Assembly (NCBI GenBank): GCA_018267825.1
Contig: JAFDXR010000011.1
Coordinates: forward strand, 1-64,000
Reading direction: 5' to 3'
Source of the DNA: Bacteroidota bacterium
GTDB lineage: Bacteria > Bacteroidota > Bacteroidia > B-17B0 > Aurantibacillaceae
Length of the DNA stretch: 64,000 nucleotides
Shown here piece by piece: positions 34,797 through 43,973 of this stretch. Position 1 is the first letter of the stretch. Every line of letters starts with the position of its first letter. The notes beneath the pieces were generated by a model that did not search any database, was not told the origin of the DNA, and saw only the letters and a program-made list of their open reading frames with translations. The position numbers and the translations under genes are program-made.

Positions 34797-37442
34797 ATGG
34801 CAAAAACGACAGAAGTAAAAGAGACTCCCTTAATGAAGCAATATAACAGCATCAAGGCGAAATACCCGGATGCTATTTTACTGTTTCGTGTCGGCGATTT
34901 TTACGAGACCTTTGGTGAAGATGCAATAAAGGCTTCGAAAGTACTTGGTATCACCCTGACGAAACGTGCCAACGGGTCGGCCTCTCACATCGAACTGGCC
35001 GGATTTCCGCATCACTCCCTCGATTCATACCTGCCCAAACTGGTACGTGCCGGTTACCGTGTAGCGATCTGCGATCAACTCGAAGATCCCAAAATGGTAA
35101 AAGGTATTGTGAAACGCGGCATCACCGAGCTTGTTACGCCGGGTGTCAGTTTCAATGATAAAGTACTGGAACACCGCAGCAACAATTTTCTCGCGAGTAT
35201 CCACCTCGAAAAAGACATGGCCGGGGTATCGTTCCTGGATGTGAGCACCGGCGAATTCCTCATTGCGGAAGGCACACACACCTATATCGAAAAACTCATC
35301 CAGAGTTTTAAACCCAACGAAATTCTATATCAGAAAAATAAACGCCAGGCGCTCATTGACCTGATCGGCGAACGTTTCTATATTTTCGGGCTCGACGACT
35401 GGGCATTTACCCGCGACTTTGGCTACGAAGCCCTCACCAAACATTTTGGCACCAACTCACTCAAGGGGTTTGGTGTCGACAACCTCGCACTGGCTATAGC
35501 CTCCTGTGGCGCTATTCTGCACTACCTGGGCGAAACCAAGCACGATAAACTGCAACACATCACTGCTGTATCGCGCGTGGAAGAAGATCAGTATGTGTGG
35601 CTCGACCGCTTTACTGTTCGCAACCTCGAGCTCTTTGGTTCCAACCACGACAATGGCAAATGCCTCGTGGATATTCTCGACCGCTCGGTAACACCGATGG
35701 GTTCGCGCCTGCTCAAACGCTGGCTGGCCCTGCCGCTTAAGTCTATCCCGGCGATCCAGGAACGACTCGATGTGGTTGATTTTTTCAGCAAAGACCAGGC
35801 GTTGCAGGAAAGCCTGCGCACACAGTTCGACGAGATCGGCGACCTCGAACGCCTCATTTCGAAAGTGGCTGCAGGCAAGATCAATCCGCGGGAGCTGGTA
35901 CACCTGCGCAAATCGCTGGCCATTATCGGCGATATCAAAGCGCAGACAGAGGCCTGCAATCATGCCCCGATTCAGAAAATAGCCGAGCAGCTCAACCCAT
36001 GCGATCTCATGCGCCAGCGCCTCGAAAACGAAATCCATGAAGAAGCGCCGGTGAACGTGCTCAAAGGCAACGTGATTGCCAAAGGTGTGAATGCCGAACT
36101 TGATGAACTGCGCGCCATTGCCTTTTCGGGTAAGGATTACCTGCTGCAGATTCAGCAGCGCGAAAGCGAGCGCACCGGCATTCCGTCGCTCAAGGTGTCG
36201 TACAACAATGTGTTTGGATATTACCTGGAGGTAACACATACGCATAAAGACAAAGTGCCGCAGGACTGGATCCGGAAGCAAACTCTTACCAATGCCGAGC
36301 GTTACATTACGCCGGAATTAAAAACCTACGAAGAAAAAATTCTGGGTGCTGAGGAAAAGATCGGTGCCCTCGAAATTGCTCTCTACGAAGCCCTGGTGCG
36401 CGACCTGGCCGATTATATTATCCCGGTGCAGCTCAATGCATCGCTGATAGCCCGCCTCGACTGCCTCGTGGCTTTTGCCCGCCTGGCTTATGAAAACGGT
36501 TATGTGAAACCAACCCTCAACGATCAGTATGCCATCCGTATTTCGGAAGGCCGTCACCCGGTTATTGAAAAACAATTGCCCCTGGGAACTGATTATGTGA
36601 GCAACTCCATTTTTCTCGACAATGACACCTGCCAGGTGATGATGATCACAGGCCCTAACATGAGTGGTAAATCGGCCCTGTTGCGCCAGACGGCCCTCAT
36701 TGTGCTCATGGCCCAGATCGGCTGTTTTGTGCCTGCACAGAGCGCCGAAATTGGCATTGTAGACAAAATTTTTACCCGCGTGGGTGCCAGCGATAATATT
36801 TCGTCGGGCGAATCGACCTTTATGGTGGAGATGAACGAAACGGCAAGCATCCTCAATAACCTGAGCAACCGCAGCCTGATATTACTCGATGAGATCGGGC
36901 GCGGCACCTCTACCTACGATGGGATTTCCATTGCCTGGGCCATTGCCGAGTTCATTCATTCGCATCCGAAACATAAAGCCAAGACCCTTTTTGCCACGCA
37001 CTACCACGAACTCAACGAGATGACCAATTATTTTCCGCGGATCCGCAATTTCAATGTATCGGTGAAGGAGGTCAACAATAAAATCATTTTCCTGCGTAAG
37101 CTGGCAGAAGGCGGCAGCGAGCATAGTTTCGGGATTCATGTGGCCCGTATGGCCGGTATGCCGCGGCAGGTGGTTGACCGGGCCGGTGAGATCCTGAAAA
37201 AACTTGAAAAAGAGCATGAAATGGAGCTGGCCGAGAGTATAGAGCCGATGCGGCAGGAACAGGGGGCAGCAGCCCCGAAAACCAGGGGGAAAGACGATTT
37301 CCAGCTCAGTTTCTTCCAGCTCAACGACCCGGTACTGGAGCAGGTACGGGAGCAGGTGATGAAAACCGATATTAATACACTGACTCCGGTGGAGGCCCTG
37401 ATGAAACTCAATGATATAAAGCGATTGATTGGCGGGGATTAA
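34797..37442 (+). CDS. mutS: DNA mismatch repair protein MutS
   Basis: 881 residues from the ATG at 34797. The GTG at 34743 gives 18 extra residues without homologous character. MutS I carries the mismatch-reading FYE in [13 protein letters not shown]. The ATPase has Walker [14 protein letters not shown], the signature [11 protein letters not shown], Walker [17 protein letters not shown] and the histidine loop [13 protein letters not shown]. The C-terminus ends in the helix-turn-helix and a variable tail. It finds mispairs and recruits MutL. Full length and intact, transcribed alone. Confidence 0.95.
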   Translation: MAKTTEVKETPLMKQYNSIKAKYPDAILLFRVGDFYETFGEDAIKASKVLGITLTKRANGSASHIELAGFPHHSLDSYLPKLVRAGYRVAICDQLEDPKMVKGIVKRGITELVTPGVSFNDKVLEHRSNNFLASIHLEKDMAGVSFLDVSTGEFLIAEGTHTYIEKLIQSFKPNEILYQKNKRQALIDLIGERFYIFGLDDWAFTRDFGYEALTKHFGTNSLKGFGVDNLALAIASCGAILHYLGETKHDKLQHITAVSRVEEDQYVWLDRFTVRNLELFGSNHDNGKCLVDILDRSVTPMGSRLLKRWLALPLKSIPAIQERLDVVDFFSKDQALQESLRTQFDEIGDLERLISKVAAGKINPRELVHLRKSLAIIGDIKAQTEACNHAPIQKIAEQLNPCDLMRQRLENEIHEEAPVNVLKGNVIAKGVNAELDELRAIAFSGKDYLLQIQQRESERTGIPSLKVSYNNVFGYYLEVTHTHKDKVPQDWIRKQTLTNAERYITPELKTYEEKILGAEEKIGALEIALYEALVRDLADYIIPVQLNASLIARLDCLVAFARLAYENGYVKPTLNDQYAIRISEGRHPVIEKQLPLGTDYVSNSIFLDNDTCQVMMITGPNMSGKSALLRQTALIVLMAQIGCFVPAQSAEIGIVDKIFTRVGASDNISSGESTFMVEMNETASILNNLSNRSLILLDEIGRGTSTYDGISIAWAIAEFIHSHPKHKAKTLFATHYHELNEMTNYFPRIRNFNVSVKEVNNKIIFLRKLAEGGSEHSFGIHVARMAGMPRQVVDRAGEILKKLEKEHEMELAESIEPMRQEQGAAAPKTRGKDDFQLSFFQLNDPVLEQVREQVMKTDINTLTPVEALMKLNDIKRLIGGD

Positions 37443-37459
37443 TTTTTTTGAGGAAAAAT

Positions 37460-37489
37460 TTTGCGAAATTGAAAAAACCAGTATCTTTG
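37460..37489 (+). promoter_or_regulatory. Promoter of the tRNA pair
   Basis: TTTG (37460-37463), 18 bases, TATCTTTG (37482-37489), 41 bases before tRNA-Gly. It is a full Bacteroidota promoter match and typical of stable RNA genes. Confidence 0.7.
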
Positions 37490-37530
37490 CAGTCCCGATT
37501 TGAAAAAACCGGATGTTCTTTAAAATACAA

Positions 37531-37603
37531 GCGGAAATAGCTCAGTTGGTAGAGCGTAACCTTGCCAAGGTTAAGGTCGCGGGTTCGAGACCCGTTTTCC
37601 GCT
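37531..37603 (+). tRNA. tRNA-Gly (GCC)
   Basis: 73 bases. Acceptor GCGGAAA pairs with TTTCCGC; the D-arm has AGCTCAGTTGGTAGAGC, the anticodon loop TTGCCAA (anticodon GCC at 37564-37566) is on a 5-bp stem, and the T-arm has GGGTTCGAGACCC. No CCA is encoded. Confidence 0.95.
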
Positions 37604-37604
37604 C

Positions 37605-37636
37605 AAAGAGCAGCCCTTTACGGGCTGTTTTTTTTG
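37605..37636 (+). terminator. Terminator-like hairpin between the two tRNA genes
   Basis: Arms CAGCCC and GGGCTG (37611-37627, 5-base loop) followed by a run of T. It separates the glycine and leucine tRNAs, so the leucine tRNA may depend on readthrough or its own promoter. Confidence 0.75.
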
Positions 37637-37646
37637 TAACCATTTT

Positions 37647-37731
37647 GCTCTGGTGGTGGAATTGGTAGACACGCAGGACTTAAAATCCTGTGACCTTAAC
37701 AGTCGTGCGGGTTCAAGTCCCGCCCGGAGTA
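37647..37731 (+). tRNA. tRNA-Leu (UAA)
   Basis: 85 bases with a long variable arm, as in leucine tRNAs. D-arm GGTGGAATTGGTAGACACG, anticodon stem CAGGA/TCCTG with loop CTTAAAA (anticodon TAA at 37681-37683), T-arm GCGGGTTCAAGTCCCGC. The first acceptor pair is G-T (G-U). No CCA is encoded. Confidence 0.95.
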
Positions 37732-37741
37732 CAAGTAAATG

Positions 37742-37773
37742 AAAGGATTGATGCATGGCATCAATCCTTTTTT
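37742..37773 (+). terminator. Terminator after tRNA-Leu
   Basis: Arms AAAGGATTGATGC and GCATCAATCCTTT with a 3-base loop, followed by TTT. It lies 10 bases after the tRNA. Confidence 0.8.
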
Positions 37774-37789
37774 GCTTTGAGGACTTGCC

Positions 37790-38034
37790 AAGCTCGCTTG
37801 AGCAAGACTGAAAAAACAAAAAAGTAATGCCGCGATAGCGGCGTTGACTTTCATTGGCTACTCTACCCGAAGGGACTCGCCGTTAGGCAATTCCCGCCAG
37901 CACCAACATCTATCCAATCAAGCTCGCTTGAATGACAGACGAAAAGCAAAAAAGCAATGCCGCGACAGAGGCATTGACTTTCATTTGCACGATGACTCAG
38001 AAGGGCCCGCGGTGAAACCGCAATCCCATAATTC
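37790..38034. repeat. Degenerate 130-base direct repeat
   Basis: Copies begin AAGCTCGCTTGA at 37790 and 37920 and stay alignable for about 110 bases, sharing AAAAAAGnAATGCCGCGA and GACTTTCATT. A third, partial relative lies at about 38366-38416 (matching the 3' part of copy two). No frame is shared between copies, so they are treated as non-coding. Confidence 0.65.
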
Positions 38035-38420
38035 ATTTTATACTTTCGTTTTTCTTTTGTCTTGAAACAAAAGAAACAAAAATTCAAGGCTCTATACCTT
38101 TTTTCTAAAATTCAGAGTCTCTCAAGCTGATGATTTAAAGCGCTTCGCGAGAGGCCTAAATCATCTTCGCTCTTCCCTTCGCCCTTTGAGTGCCACTGAA
38201 TTTCTTAACGAAAAAATGTATAAGGCCGGCATTCTGCAAATTCCACGATAAACAAAGCGAGAGCGGCGTGACTCCTCTGATTTTTCTTCACTCCCATTCC
38301 GCTTCCTAATTCCTTTTATTAAGAATGATGTTAGATTTTCAAAAAATTGAAGTGTATAAAATTGGCCTTCATTTGCACCATGACACAGAAGAACCAGCGG
38401 TGAAGCTGCAATTCCTTCAA
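38035..38420. other. Gene-free interval with decayed repeat material
   Basis: About 385 bases without a credible gene. It contains the partial third repeat copy and A+T-rich filler. Short frames on both strands here lack starts or consistent composition. Confidence 0.5.
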
Positions 38421-38440
38421 AATAGGTAATTATACCTATT
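38421..38440. promoter_or_regulatory. Palindrome with ATAGGTA/TACCTAT arms, site 1
   Basis: A perfect dyad: arms AATAGGTA and TACCTATT around ATTA. The same element occurs at 44510-44525 and 56227-56244, each time upstream of a plus-strand gene. Here it is about 105 bases before the 38547 gene. Probably an operator of a shared regulator. Confidence 0.5.
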
Positions 38441-38546
38441 TCAAATTTGAAAGAAATGGTGTTATTTTATATTAAACCATCAAGATTATTGGATCGAATC
38501 CAGTAACCCTGATCTAATTCAAGCATGGGCCAAGGCTAAGATAACT

Positions 38547-38954
38547 ATGGCCCCAGAAATCCAACAACTGATTGATGATAGGAAAAAACTCGAGGTATTT
38601 TTCAGTAATGGCTCCAATTGGTCTGTACAATTCATCCAGAATGACACCATCATTCGTGAGGACTATTTAAGTGTCGAGAAAGTAGATAATGACCTGTATT
38701 TCAGAGTCAATAACTATGAACTCTTTTTAATATCAAACATTCAATTCCCTGATAATGAAAGTATCCGTTTTGTAAAGACGCGAATCGATCAACACATTCC
38801 TGTCCTGAATAATGAAGACAGCACTGAAGTTACTCTAAGCTACAAATCCGATAATAGTTTTTATGGCCATGAAAAAAACATTCTTGTCATTTATCGACCG
38901 GCATCAGGCTATGGCTTGAATAATCTTGCTATTCCAATTACCTATAAAAGTTAA
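38547..38954 (+). CDS. Hypothetical protein, possibly 5'-truncated
   Basis: 135 residues from ATG 38547, mixed alpha/beta, no signal peptide, no family recognised. The same frame stays open upstream to a TGA at 38447-38449, and the upstream codons read like protein (WIESSNPDLIQAWAKAKI), yet no start codon occurs there. Either the gene lost its 5' end, or translation begins internally at 38547. A terminator follows directly. It lies between repeats and a decayed amidohydrolase, so decay is plausible. Confidence 0.5.
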   Translation: MAPEIQQLIDDRKKLEVFFSNGSNWSVQFIQNDTIIREDYLSVEKVDNDLYFRVNNYELFLISNIQFPDNESIRFVKTRIDQHIPVLNNEDSTEVTLSYKSDNSFYGHEKNILVIYRPASGYGLNNLAIPITYKS

Positions 38955-38986
38955 AAAGCCCCGGCACATAGTACCGGGGCCTTTTG
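38953..38986 (+). terminator. Strong intrinsic terminator
   Basis: Arms AAAGCCCCGGCAC-like and GTACCGGGGCCTTTT around a short loop, directly at the stop of the 38547 gene and followed by T-rich sequence. Confidence 0.8.
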
Positions 38987-39025
38987 TAATATTAGGGTTA
39001 CTGGTTGGGAAATCAAATATACTAA

Positions 39026-39247
39026 TTACTGCCCTGTGAATAAAAACAGTTTGATATCATCTTCCGCGATCCGTTTAAAATCACTCTCTCCTAATGCAGC
39101 GCGTAGTTTTACAATAAACTCTTTCTCACTTTCTTCCTGCTCCACCATGTAATAATCTGAACCAAACAGGATTTTGTTTTTCACCTGCGGATCCAGCAGT
39201 AAGACTTTGATCGGCGGAAACAGATCTTCTTTATACACTCCAGAACC
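39026..39247 (-). pseudogene. C-terminal remnant of an amidohydrolase
   Basis: On the minus strand, 73 codons end in a stop: VYKEDLFPPIKVLLLDP, KNKILFGSDYYMVEQE, EKEFIVKLRAALGES, FKRIAEDDIKLFLF. This is the typical end of the metal-dependent amidohydrolase-2 family (aspartate of FGSDYY as a metal ligand). The rest of the enzyme is missing; the frame continues upstream only as sequence antisense to the XRE gene. No start codon belongs to it, so it is a fragment. Confidence 0.65.
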
Positions 39248-39357
39248 CCCACCAGCAAAATCCAAGAACCTTTTCCGGGAAATACTGTAAAAACAACCGG
39301 TGGTTGTCGAAAAACAACGGATTGTAGCTGATATACAACTATAAGTAATTGGCTTTA

Positions 39358-39390
39358 TTTGCAGAGCGCCTGCGGGGCAGGGTAACTTTG
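39358..39390 (+). promoter_or_regulatory. Promoter of the XRE-pentapeptide gene
   Basis: TTTG (39358-39361), 21 bases, TAACTTTG (39383-39390), 23 bases before the ATG. A full match to the Bacteroidota pattern. Confidence 0.6.
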
Positions 39391-39413
39391 CGGGATCACA
39401 AAAACAATTTATC

Positions 39414-40322
39414 ATGATGCTGAATTCAAAAACAATTGGCAATAAAATTGCCGAAGCCAGAAAGAAAATCAACCTTTCACAGGCCGAGCTGGCCGCGCAG
39501 GTTTCCATAAGTCCCCAGGCCGTGGGCAAATGGGAACGCGGAGAGTCTATGCCCGACATCACCACCCTAAACCGGCTGGCAGAAATCTTCGGAGTCGATC
39601 TCAATTACTTCGCCAACAACCTTCGCACCGAAGAAAGCGAAACCAACCTGCCCGGGAAACCCGATCTGCAGGCAGCCGGGAATTCAAAAAGCGGCACAGC
39701 CAAAAAATTTGACTGGAACTGGGATATGTCGCAGGGAAACTGGGTGGATGCCGATTTTTCGGGCCTGAAAAACCTGAAAGAGAAATTCAGTTCCTCCAAC
39801 ATGAAGAACTGCCGCTTTGTGAACGCCGATCTGTCGGGCCTCATGCTCGGAAAAAACAATATTGAACTGTGCGATTTTTCTTCTGCCGATATGAGAAACA
39901 GCCAGGTTCAATCTTCGAACCTGCTGAACAACCAATTCAAAAACGGCTCTTTTATCGATGCCGGTTTTTCAAAAAATAATATCGGGAAATGCGATTTCAC
40001 CGGAGCCAATTTCTCCGGCGCTGAATTCCTCGATGGTTTCTTTGAGAACAATACTGTGACCGGGGCCGTATGGAAATTCACTTCGTTTAAAAACATGGGC
40101 ATCAGCGATGTGACCTTCGAGGGCACCTTGGAAGACTGCAATTTTGACAATTGCGCCTTTTACAATGTCAAGTTTAAAAATGCCACCATCCTGAACAGTT
40201 TCTTCAAGTACAACCGAAAATTTAAAAAAGTGCAGTTCATCGATTGCCGGGTAGACAGTATCACCTATGCCTTTCTGAAAAACAACGAAGCAAACCTGAC
40301 AGGTATTTCGCTGCTGGAGTGA
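39414..40322 (+). CDS. XRE helix-turn-helix protein with pentapeptide-repeat C-terminus
   Basis: 302 residues. Residues about 5-62 form a Cro/cI-type HTH (IGNKIAEARKKINLSQAELA, VSISPQAVGKWERGESMP, LAEIFGVDLNYF). After a linker, residues about 95-300 are a series of A(D/N)LXX-like five-residue steps such as NADLSG, SADMRN, GANFSG and NCRFVN, predicted to form a right-handed beta-helix. The gene has its own promoter and no operon partner. DNA binding at one end and a DNA-mimic or protein-binding helix at the other is a plausible reading; the target is unknown. Confidence 0.8.
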   Translation: MMLNSKTIGNKIAEARKKINLSQAELAAQVSISPQAVGKWERGESMPDITTLNRLAEIFGVDLNYFANNLRTEESETNLPGKPDLQAAGNSKSGTAKKFDWNWDMSQGNWVDADFSGLKNLKEKFSSSNMKNCRFVNADLSGLMLGKNNIELCDFSSADMRNSQVQSSNLLNNQFKNGSFIDAGFSKNNIGKCDFTGANFSGAEFLDGFFENNTVTGAVWKFTSFKNMGISDVTFEGTLEDCNFDNCAFYNVKFKNATILNSFFKYNRKFKKVQFIDCRVDSITYAFLKNNEANLTGISLLE

Positions 40323-40335
40323 TGCCAGGTGAAAC

Positions 40336-40683
40336 CAATGTTTCTGTAATATTCGCACTTTGCAGGTGATAACACCTGCAATGGCACTAAACCTGCCCTG
40401 CTACAAAATTCAAACTACAACAGCCTGATCATATTCAACCTCAGAATGTATTAATGCTTCTGCAACATTCGTATTTTGCAGGTGTTATCACCTGCAATGG
40501 CACTAAACCTGCCCTGCTATAAAATTCAAGCTATAACAGCCTGATCTTATTCAACCTTAGAATGCATTAATGCTTCTGCAACATTCGTGTTTTGCAGGTG
40601 TTATCACCTGCAATGGCGCTAAACCTGCCCTGTTATAAAATTCAAACTACAACAGACTGATCTTATTCAACCTCAGAATTTAT
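40336..40683. repeat. Three 116-base tandem repeats with a conserved dyad
   Basis: Copies begin at 40336, 40452 and 40568. Each carries a perfect hairpin with 9-base arms TTGCAGGTG and CACCTGCAA (starting at 40361, 40477 and 40593). The 4-base centre is ATAA in copy 1 and its reverse complement TTAT in copies 2 and 3. A similar hairpin (arms TGGTTGGTG and CACCAACCA around TTAT) lies at 43801-43822. No coding frame. Confidence 0.85.
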
Positions 40684-40709
40684 TCAGGCTTTTTTTATAA
40701 AATTGCGGT

Positions 40710-41084
40710 GTGGTTAAGGCCCCCCTATATCTTATACTTGTGGCCTACATAAGCATTCAGCTAAAACCGCTGACGGCCGTTGTAGCAGATGTGCTCGCCC
40801 ATACATTCTGGGAAGCACAACACCTGGCCCATGCACACCACGATCATGACCACCATCACCTGGAAGAAGAATTATCCGAACCAGATGACCATGATCATGA
40901 ACACAGTGTTCCCAACGAAAAATCTGGCCAGAAATCCGGTCAGGAACTACAGGAACATATTACGACGGCAACACACTTTCATTTTTCCGGTTTTTTTGTA
41001 ATCACCTTCTACGGTAGATTTTGTAATATGCTGCTACAAGCCTGTTCACAGGCCGTCATAACTCCTCCACCCGAACTATCATAG
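40710..41084 (+). CDS. Histidine-rich small exported protein
   Basis: 124 residues starting at a GTG. A hydrophobic segment (about 5-25) is followed by a metal-binding-looking stretch of alternating H, D and E around residues 43-65 (AHHDHDHHH and DDHDHEH). The tail contains HFHFSGFF and a second hydrophobic patch. It precedes a TonB receptor by 142 bases on the same strand. A role in binding zinc, nickel or copper at the envelope is likely; no family recognised. The start codon is uncertain. Confidence 0.6.
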   Translation: MVKAPLYLILVAYISIQLKPLTAVVADVLAHTFWEAQHLAHAHHDHDHHHLEEELSEPDDHDHEHSVPNEKSGQKSGQELQEHITTATHFHFSGFFVITFYGRFCNMLLQACSQAVITPPPELS

Positions 41085-41226
41085 CCTTTCCGGTTCTGTA
41101 TTATGCTGCCATGTATTCCGGCGGCTCTGCATTTGCATGTCTGTGAGTTATCCGATAACCCACACGCCATGTCATACACGTATTCATACTTTTATTTATT
41201 CTTTAATTCTTAAAAATTCATGACCT

Positions 41227-43524
41227 ATGAAGAAACGGTGCATGTATGTTTTGATACTACACCTGTTCCCGACGTATGCATTATTGGCCCAAACGGGCAC
41301 CATCCGCGGAACTGTAAGTGATCAAACAACAGGGATCATCCTATCGGATGTTTCCATCAGTATAGACCAAACCAATAACCATGTGCATAGCAACGGTAAG
41401 GGAAATTTCATGTTGGTGAATCTTGCCTATGGTGCTTACGAACTCGAATTTGAAAAAGCCGGGTACGAAAAACAAACACAAAAAATAATCATCAACTCAA
41501 CAGATACTTTAAATCTGCCTGTATCGCTGGTATCAAAATCCATTAGCCTGGGCGAAATTGCCATTGCCGCCGACAAGCCCGTATCTGCTGCTTCCTCATC
41601 ATACATCAGCCAGGCGAGCTTCTCAAATCGTCCGAAAAACTCAGCACAGGATTTACTACGTTTAGTACCGGGGTTGTTCATCGCACAACACGCCGGTGGC
41701 GGTAAAGCCGAACAAATTTTTATCCGGGGTTTCGACTGCGATCATGGTACCGACATTGCGACCTTTGTAGATGGCCTGCCTGTGAATATGCCCAGCCATG
41801 GGCATGGACAGGGTTATGCCGATCTGCATTTTCTCATTCCCGAAGTAGTTGAAGGCATGAACGTGTTCAAAGGAACATCTTCTCCACTTTATGGCGATTT
41901 TGCGACAGGGGCAGCTGTTAACTTTAAAACTTACGACTCGCTCCCCAACAATCTCATACAACTCGAAGGAGGCTCTGTGCCGCAAACAGGTTCGATGACC
42001 AGTACACGGGGCCTGGCCCTGCTTAAACTTCCATTCAGCCCTGGCAAGGTATCGTCGTATTTTGCCGCCGATGTTATCAATAACAGTGGTTATTTCAAGA
42101 TCAACCAGGATTTCAAACGTGTCAATATTTTCTCCAAAACCACAGTGGCCCTGAACGATTACAGTAAAATTCAGCTGACTGTATCGGGCTTTGGTTCCTC
42201 CTGGAATGCCTCCGGCCAAATCCCGGAAAGGGCCGTTGCTTCCGGTTTGATCTCCCGCTATGGCAGCATAGACCCTAACGAAGGTGGAACGACTCAACGT
42301 AACAACTACAACCTGGTTTACAACACAAAGCTGGGTTCAGGTGAGTTTGAAGCCCAGGCCTATGTCAGCACATACCGTTTCAAACTCTTTTCGGACTTTA
42401 CCTTTTTCCTCAACGATCCGGTAAACGGCGATATGATTGAACAGGATGACAATCGTACGGTGCGCGGACTCAACTGTAAATATACAAGCGGGCATACACT
42501 GTTGGGAATGCACAACCGCTTTACGCTGGGTGCCACATACCGTTCTGATGAAATTGAAAATCAACTGTGGCATGCCCCACAGCGAATCCGCCTGAACGCC
42601 GAAGCTCATGCGCTCATTCACCAGCGCTCCAGTGCCATATACATGAATGAAGTGTTCCGGTTCAGCAGTCATTTCAGAGCCGAAGTGGGTTTGCGTTACG
42701 ATTATTTTGTATTTGATGTGGAAGACCTGATTCCAACAGACTCCGCGCATAAAAACTACACAGGATTCAATTACCAGTCGGCCTTTAATCCTAAACTCAA
42801 CCTGATCTATACAGCGAACGACCGTTTGCAATTCTTTTTCAATACTGGCAGTGGCTACCATTCTAACGACGCGCGTTCAGTAGTGCAAGACAAAACACAG
42901 CACCACTTACCCATAGCAGTGAGTACGGAGCTTGGCACATTGTTTCACATCCGCAAAACGGTGATATCAGCGGCCGTGTGGGCTATGGACCTGAGTAACG
43001 AACTCGTGTATGTAGGCGACGATGGTACAACCGAAAACCGGGGCGCCAGCCGGAGGTATGGGGTGGATGTGAGCCTGAGATCACAGATATTAACCTGGTT
43101 ATTTGCTGATGCGGATCTCAATTTTTCGCAAGGCCGCCTCATTGACACACTTTTTGGACAACAACGAAAAACCAATTACTACATTCCATTAGCCCCTGTT
43201 CTCACCTCTACGGGAGGTTTAACTGCTAAATTCAACAATGGATTGGAATTCAGTTTACGGTACCGGTATATGAAAGACCGCCCTGCCAATGAATCCAATA
43301 CCATCGTTGCGCATGGCTATTGTGTAATGGATTTTACGGCCAATTACAAAGTAAAACGTTATAAATTCGGGTTGGTGATCGAAAACCTCCTGAACACTCA
43401 ATGGAACGAAGCACAATTCGATACCGAAACCCGCCTGCGCAATGAAAGCAAACCTATAGACGAATTGCACTTCACACCGGGCACACCGTTTTATGCCAAG
43501 CTGATTGTGGGCTATGTGTTTTAG
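41227..43524 (+). CDS. TonB-dependent outer-membrane receptor, probably for a metal
   Basis: 765 residues. Signal peptide (LHLFPTYALLAQ), a carboxypeptidase-like/CarboxypepD_reg domain (TGTIRGTVSDQTTGIILSDV, about 23-105), a plug domain and a beta-barrel ending in aromatic FYAKLIVGYVF. The plug contains FIRGFDCDHGTDIATF and PSHGHGQGYADLH, a histidine-rich loop suited to metal ligands. With the histidine-rich neighbour upstream this suggests metal uptake, like ZnuD or related receptors. It lacks a SusD partner, so it is not a glycan system. Confidence 0.85.
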   Translation: MKKRCMYVLILHLFPTYALLAQTGTIRGTVSDQTTGIILSDVSISIDQTNNHVHSNGKGNFMLVNLAYGAYELEFEKAGYEKQTQKIIINSTDTLNLPVSLVSKSISLGEIAIAADKPVSAASSSYISQASFSNRPKNSAQDLLRLVPGLFIAQHAGGGKAEQIFIRGFDCDHGTDIATFVDGLPVNMPSHGHGQGYADLHFLIPEVVEGMNVFKGTSSPLYGDFATGAAVNFKTYDSLPNNLIQLEGGSVPQTGSMTSTRGLALLKLPFSPGKVSSYFAADVINNSGYFKINQDFKRVNIFSKTTVALNDYSKIQLTVSGFGSSWNASGQIPERAVASGLISRYGSIDPNEGGTTQRNNYNLVYNTKLGSGEFEAQAYVSTYRFKLFSDFTFFLNDPVNGDMIEQDDNRTVRGLNCKYTSGHTLLGMHNRFTLGATYRSDEIENQLWHAPQRIRLNAEAHALIHQRSSAIYMNEVFRFSSHFRAEVGLRYDYFVFDVEDLIPTDSAHKNYTGFNYQSAFNPKLNLIYTANDRLQFFFNTGSGYHSNDARSVVQDKTQHHLPIAVSTELGTLFHIRKTVISAAVWAMDLSNELVYVGDDGTTENRGASRRYGVDVSLRSQILTWLFADADLNFSQGRLIDTLFGQQRKTNYYIPLAPVLTSTGGLTAKFNNGLEFSLRYRYMKDRPANESNTIVAHGYCVMDFTANYKVKRYKFGLVIENLLNTQWNEAQFDTETRLRNESKPIDELHFTPGTPFYAKLIVGYVF

Positions 43525-43973
43525 TGTTATTTTGGTTTAAGGACCTATTGACATCAAACCAGACACTTGTTATTCCGGCCAAAGCGGGGGAATCTCTGTT
43601 TCGTTTTTCATTATTTCACGCAGATGCGCGCAGATTAAGAACCCGCAGATTCTTTGCAGATGGTCACCAGTCATTGCGAGCGAAGCGCCTCCGCTATGCG
43701 CCTATGCTGAAGCTTCAGCGCAAGCATAAGCTTCAGCGGCACGCGGAGCGAAATAATCTCTGCTCACGGATCGGATTCAGAAGCCACAGATTTCCGGCCC
43801 TGGTTGGTGTTATCACCAACCACAATCTCTGACCTGAAAGCTCTACAAACTCCCGTAATCCAGGGCAAATAACCAGTCAAACCCTCTGTAATGCAGATTA
43901 TACTGTATTTTGCTACAAATTATGGCAACGTTTAGCTACCTGACGTGGTAACTTTATATTAAAATTAAACGCC
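43525..43973. other. Repeat-rich intergenic region
   Basis: About 450 bases. It holds a diverged relative of the 171-base repeat (about 43610-43700), a 14-base palindrome GCTGAAGCTTCAGC (43706-43719) and a hairpin with arms TGGTTGGTG/CACCAACCA around TTAT (43801-43822). The 102-codon frame through it is treated as spurious. Confidence 0.55.

Noticed and set aside
37571-37819. 82-codon minus-strand frame across the tRNAs
   Set aside because: It overlaps both tRNA genes and their terminators on the opposite strand.
37844-38087. Overlapping 73-74-codon frames on both strands
   Set aside because: They run through the degenerate 130-base repeat and are not conserved between its copies.
39248-39604. 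Upstream half of the minus-strand frame that ends in the amidohydrolase tail
   Set aside because: It is antisense to the XRE gene and shows no amidohydrolase resemblance; only the last 73 codons are homologous.
40336-40683. Possible CRISPR array
   Set aside because: Whole 116-base units repeat, including the sequence between the dyads, so there are no unique spacers; no cas genes are present.
43524-43832. 102-codon plus-strand frame after the TonB receptor
   Set aside because: It is formed by repeat sequence (CGCAGAT words and palindromes) with no protein-like composition.
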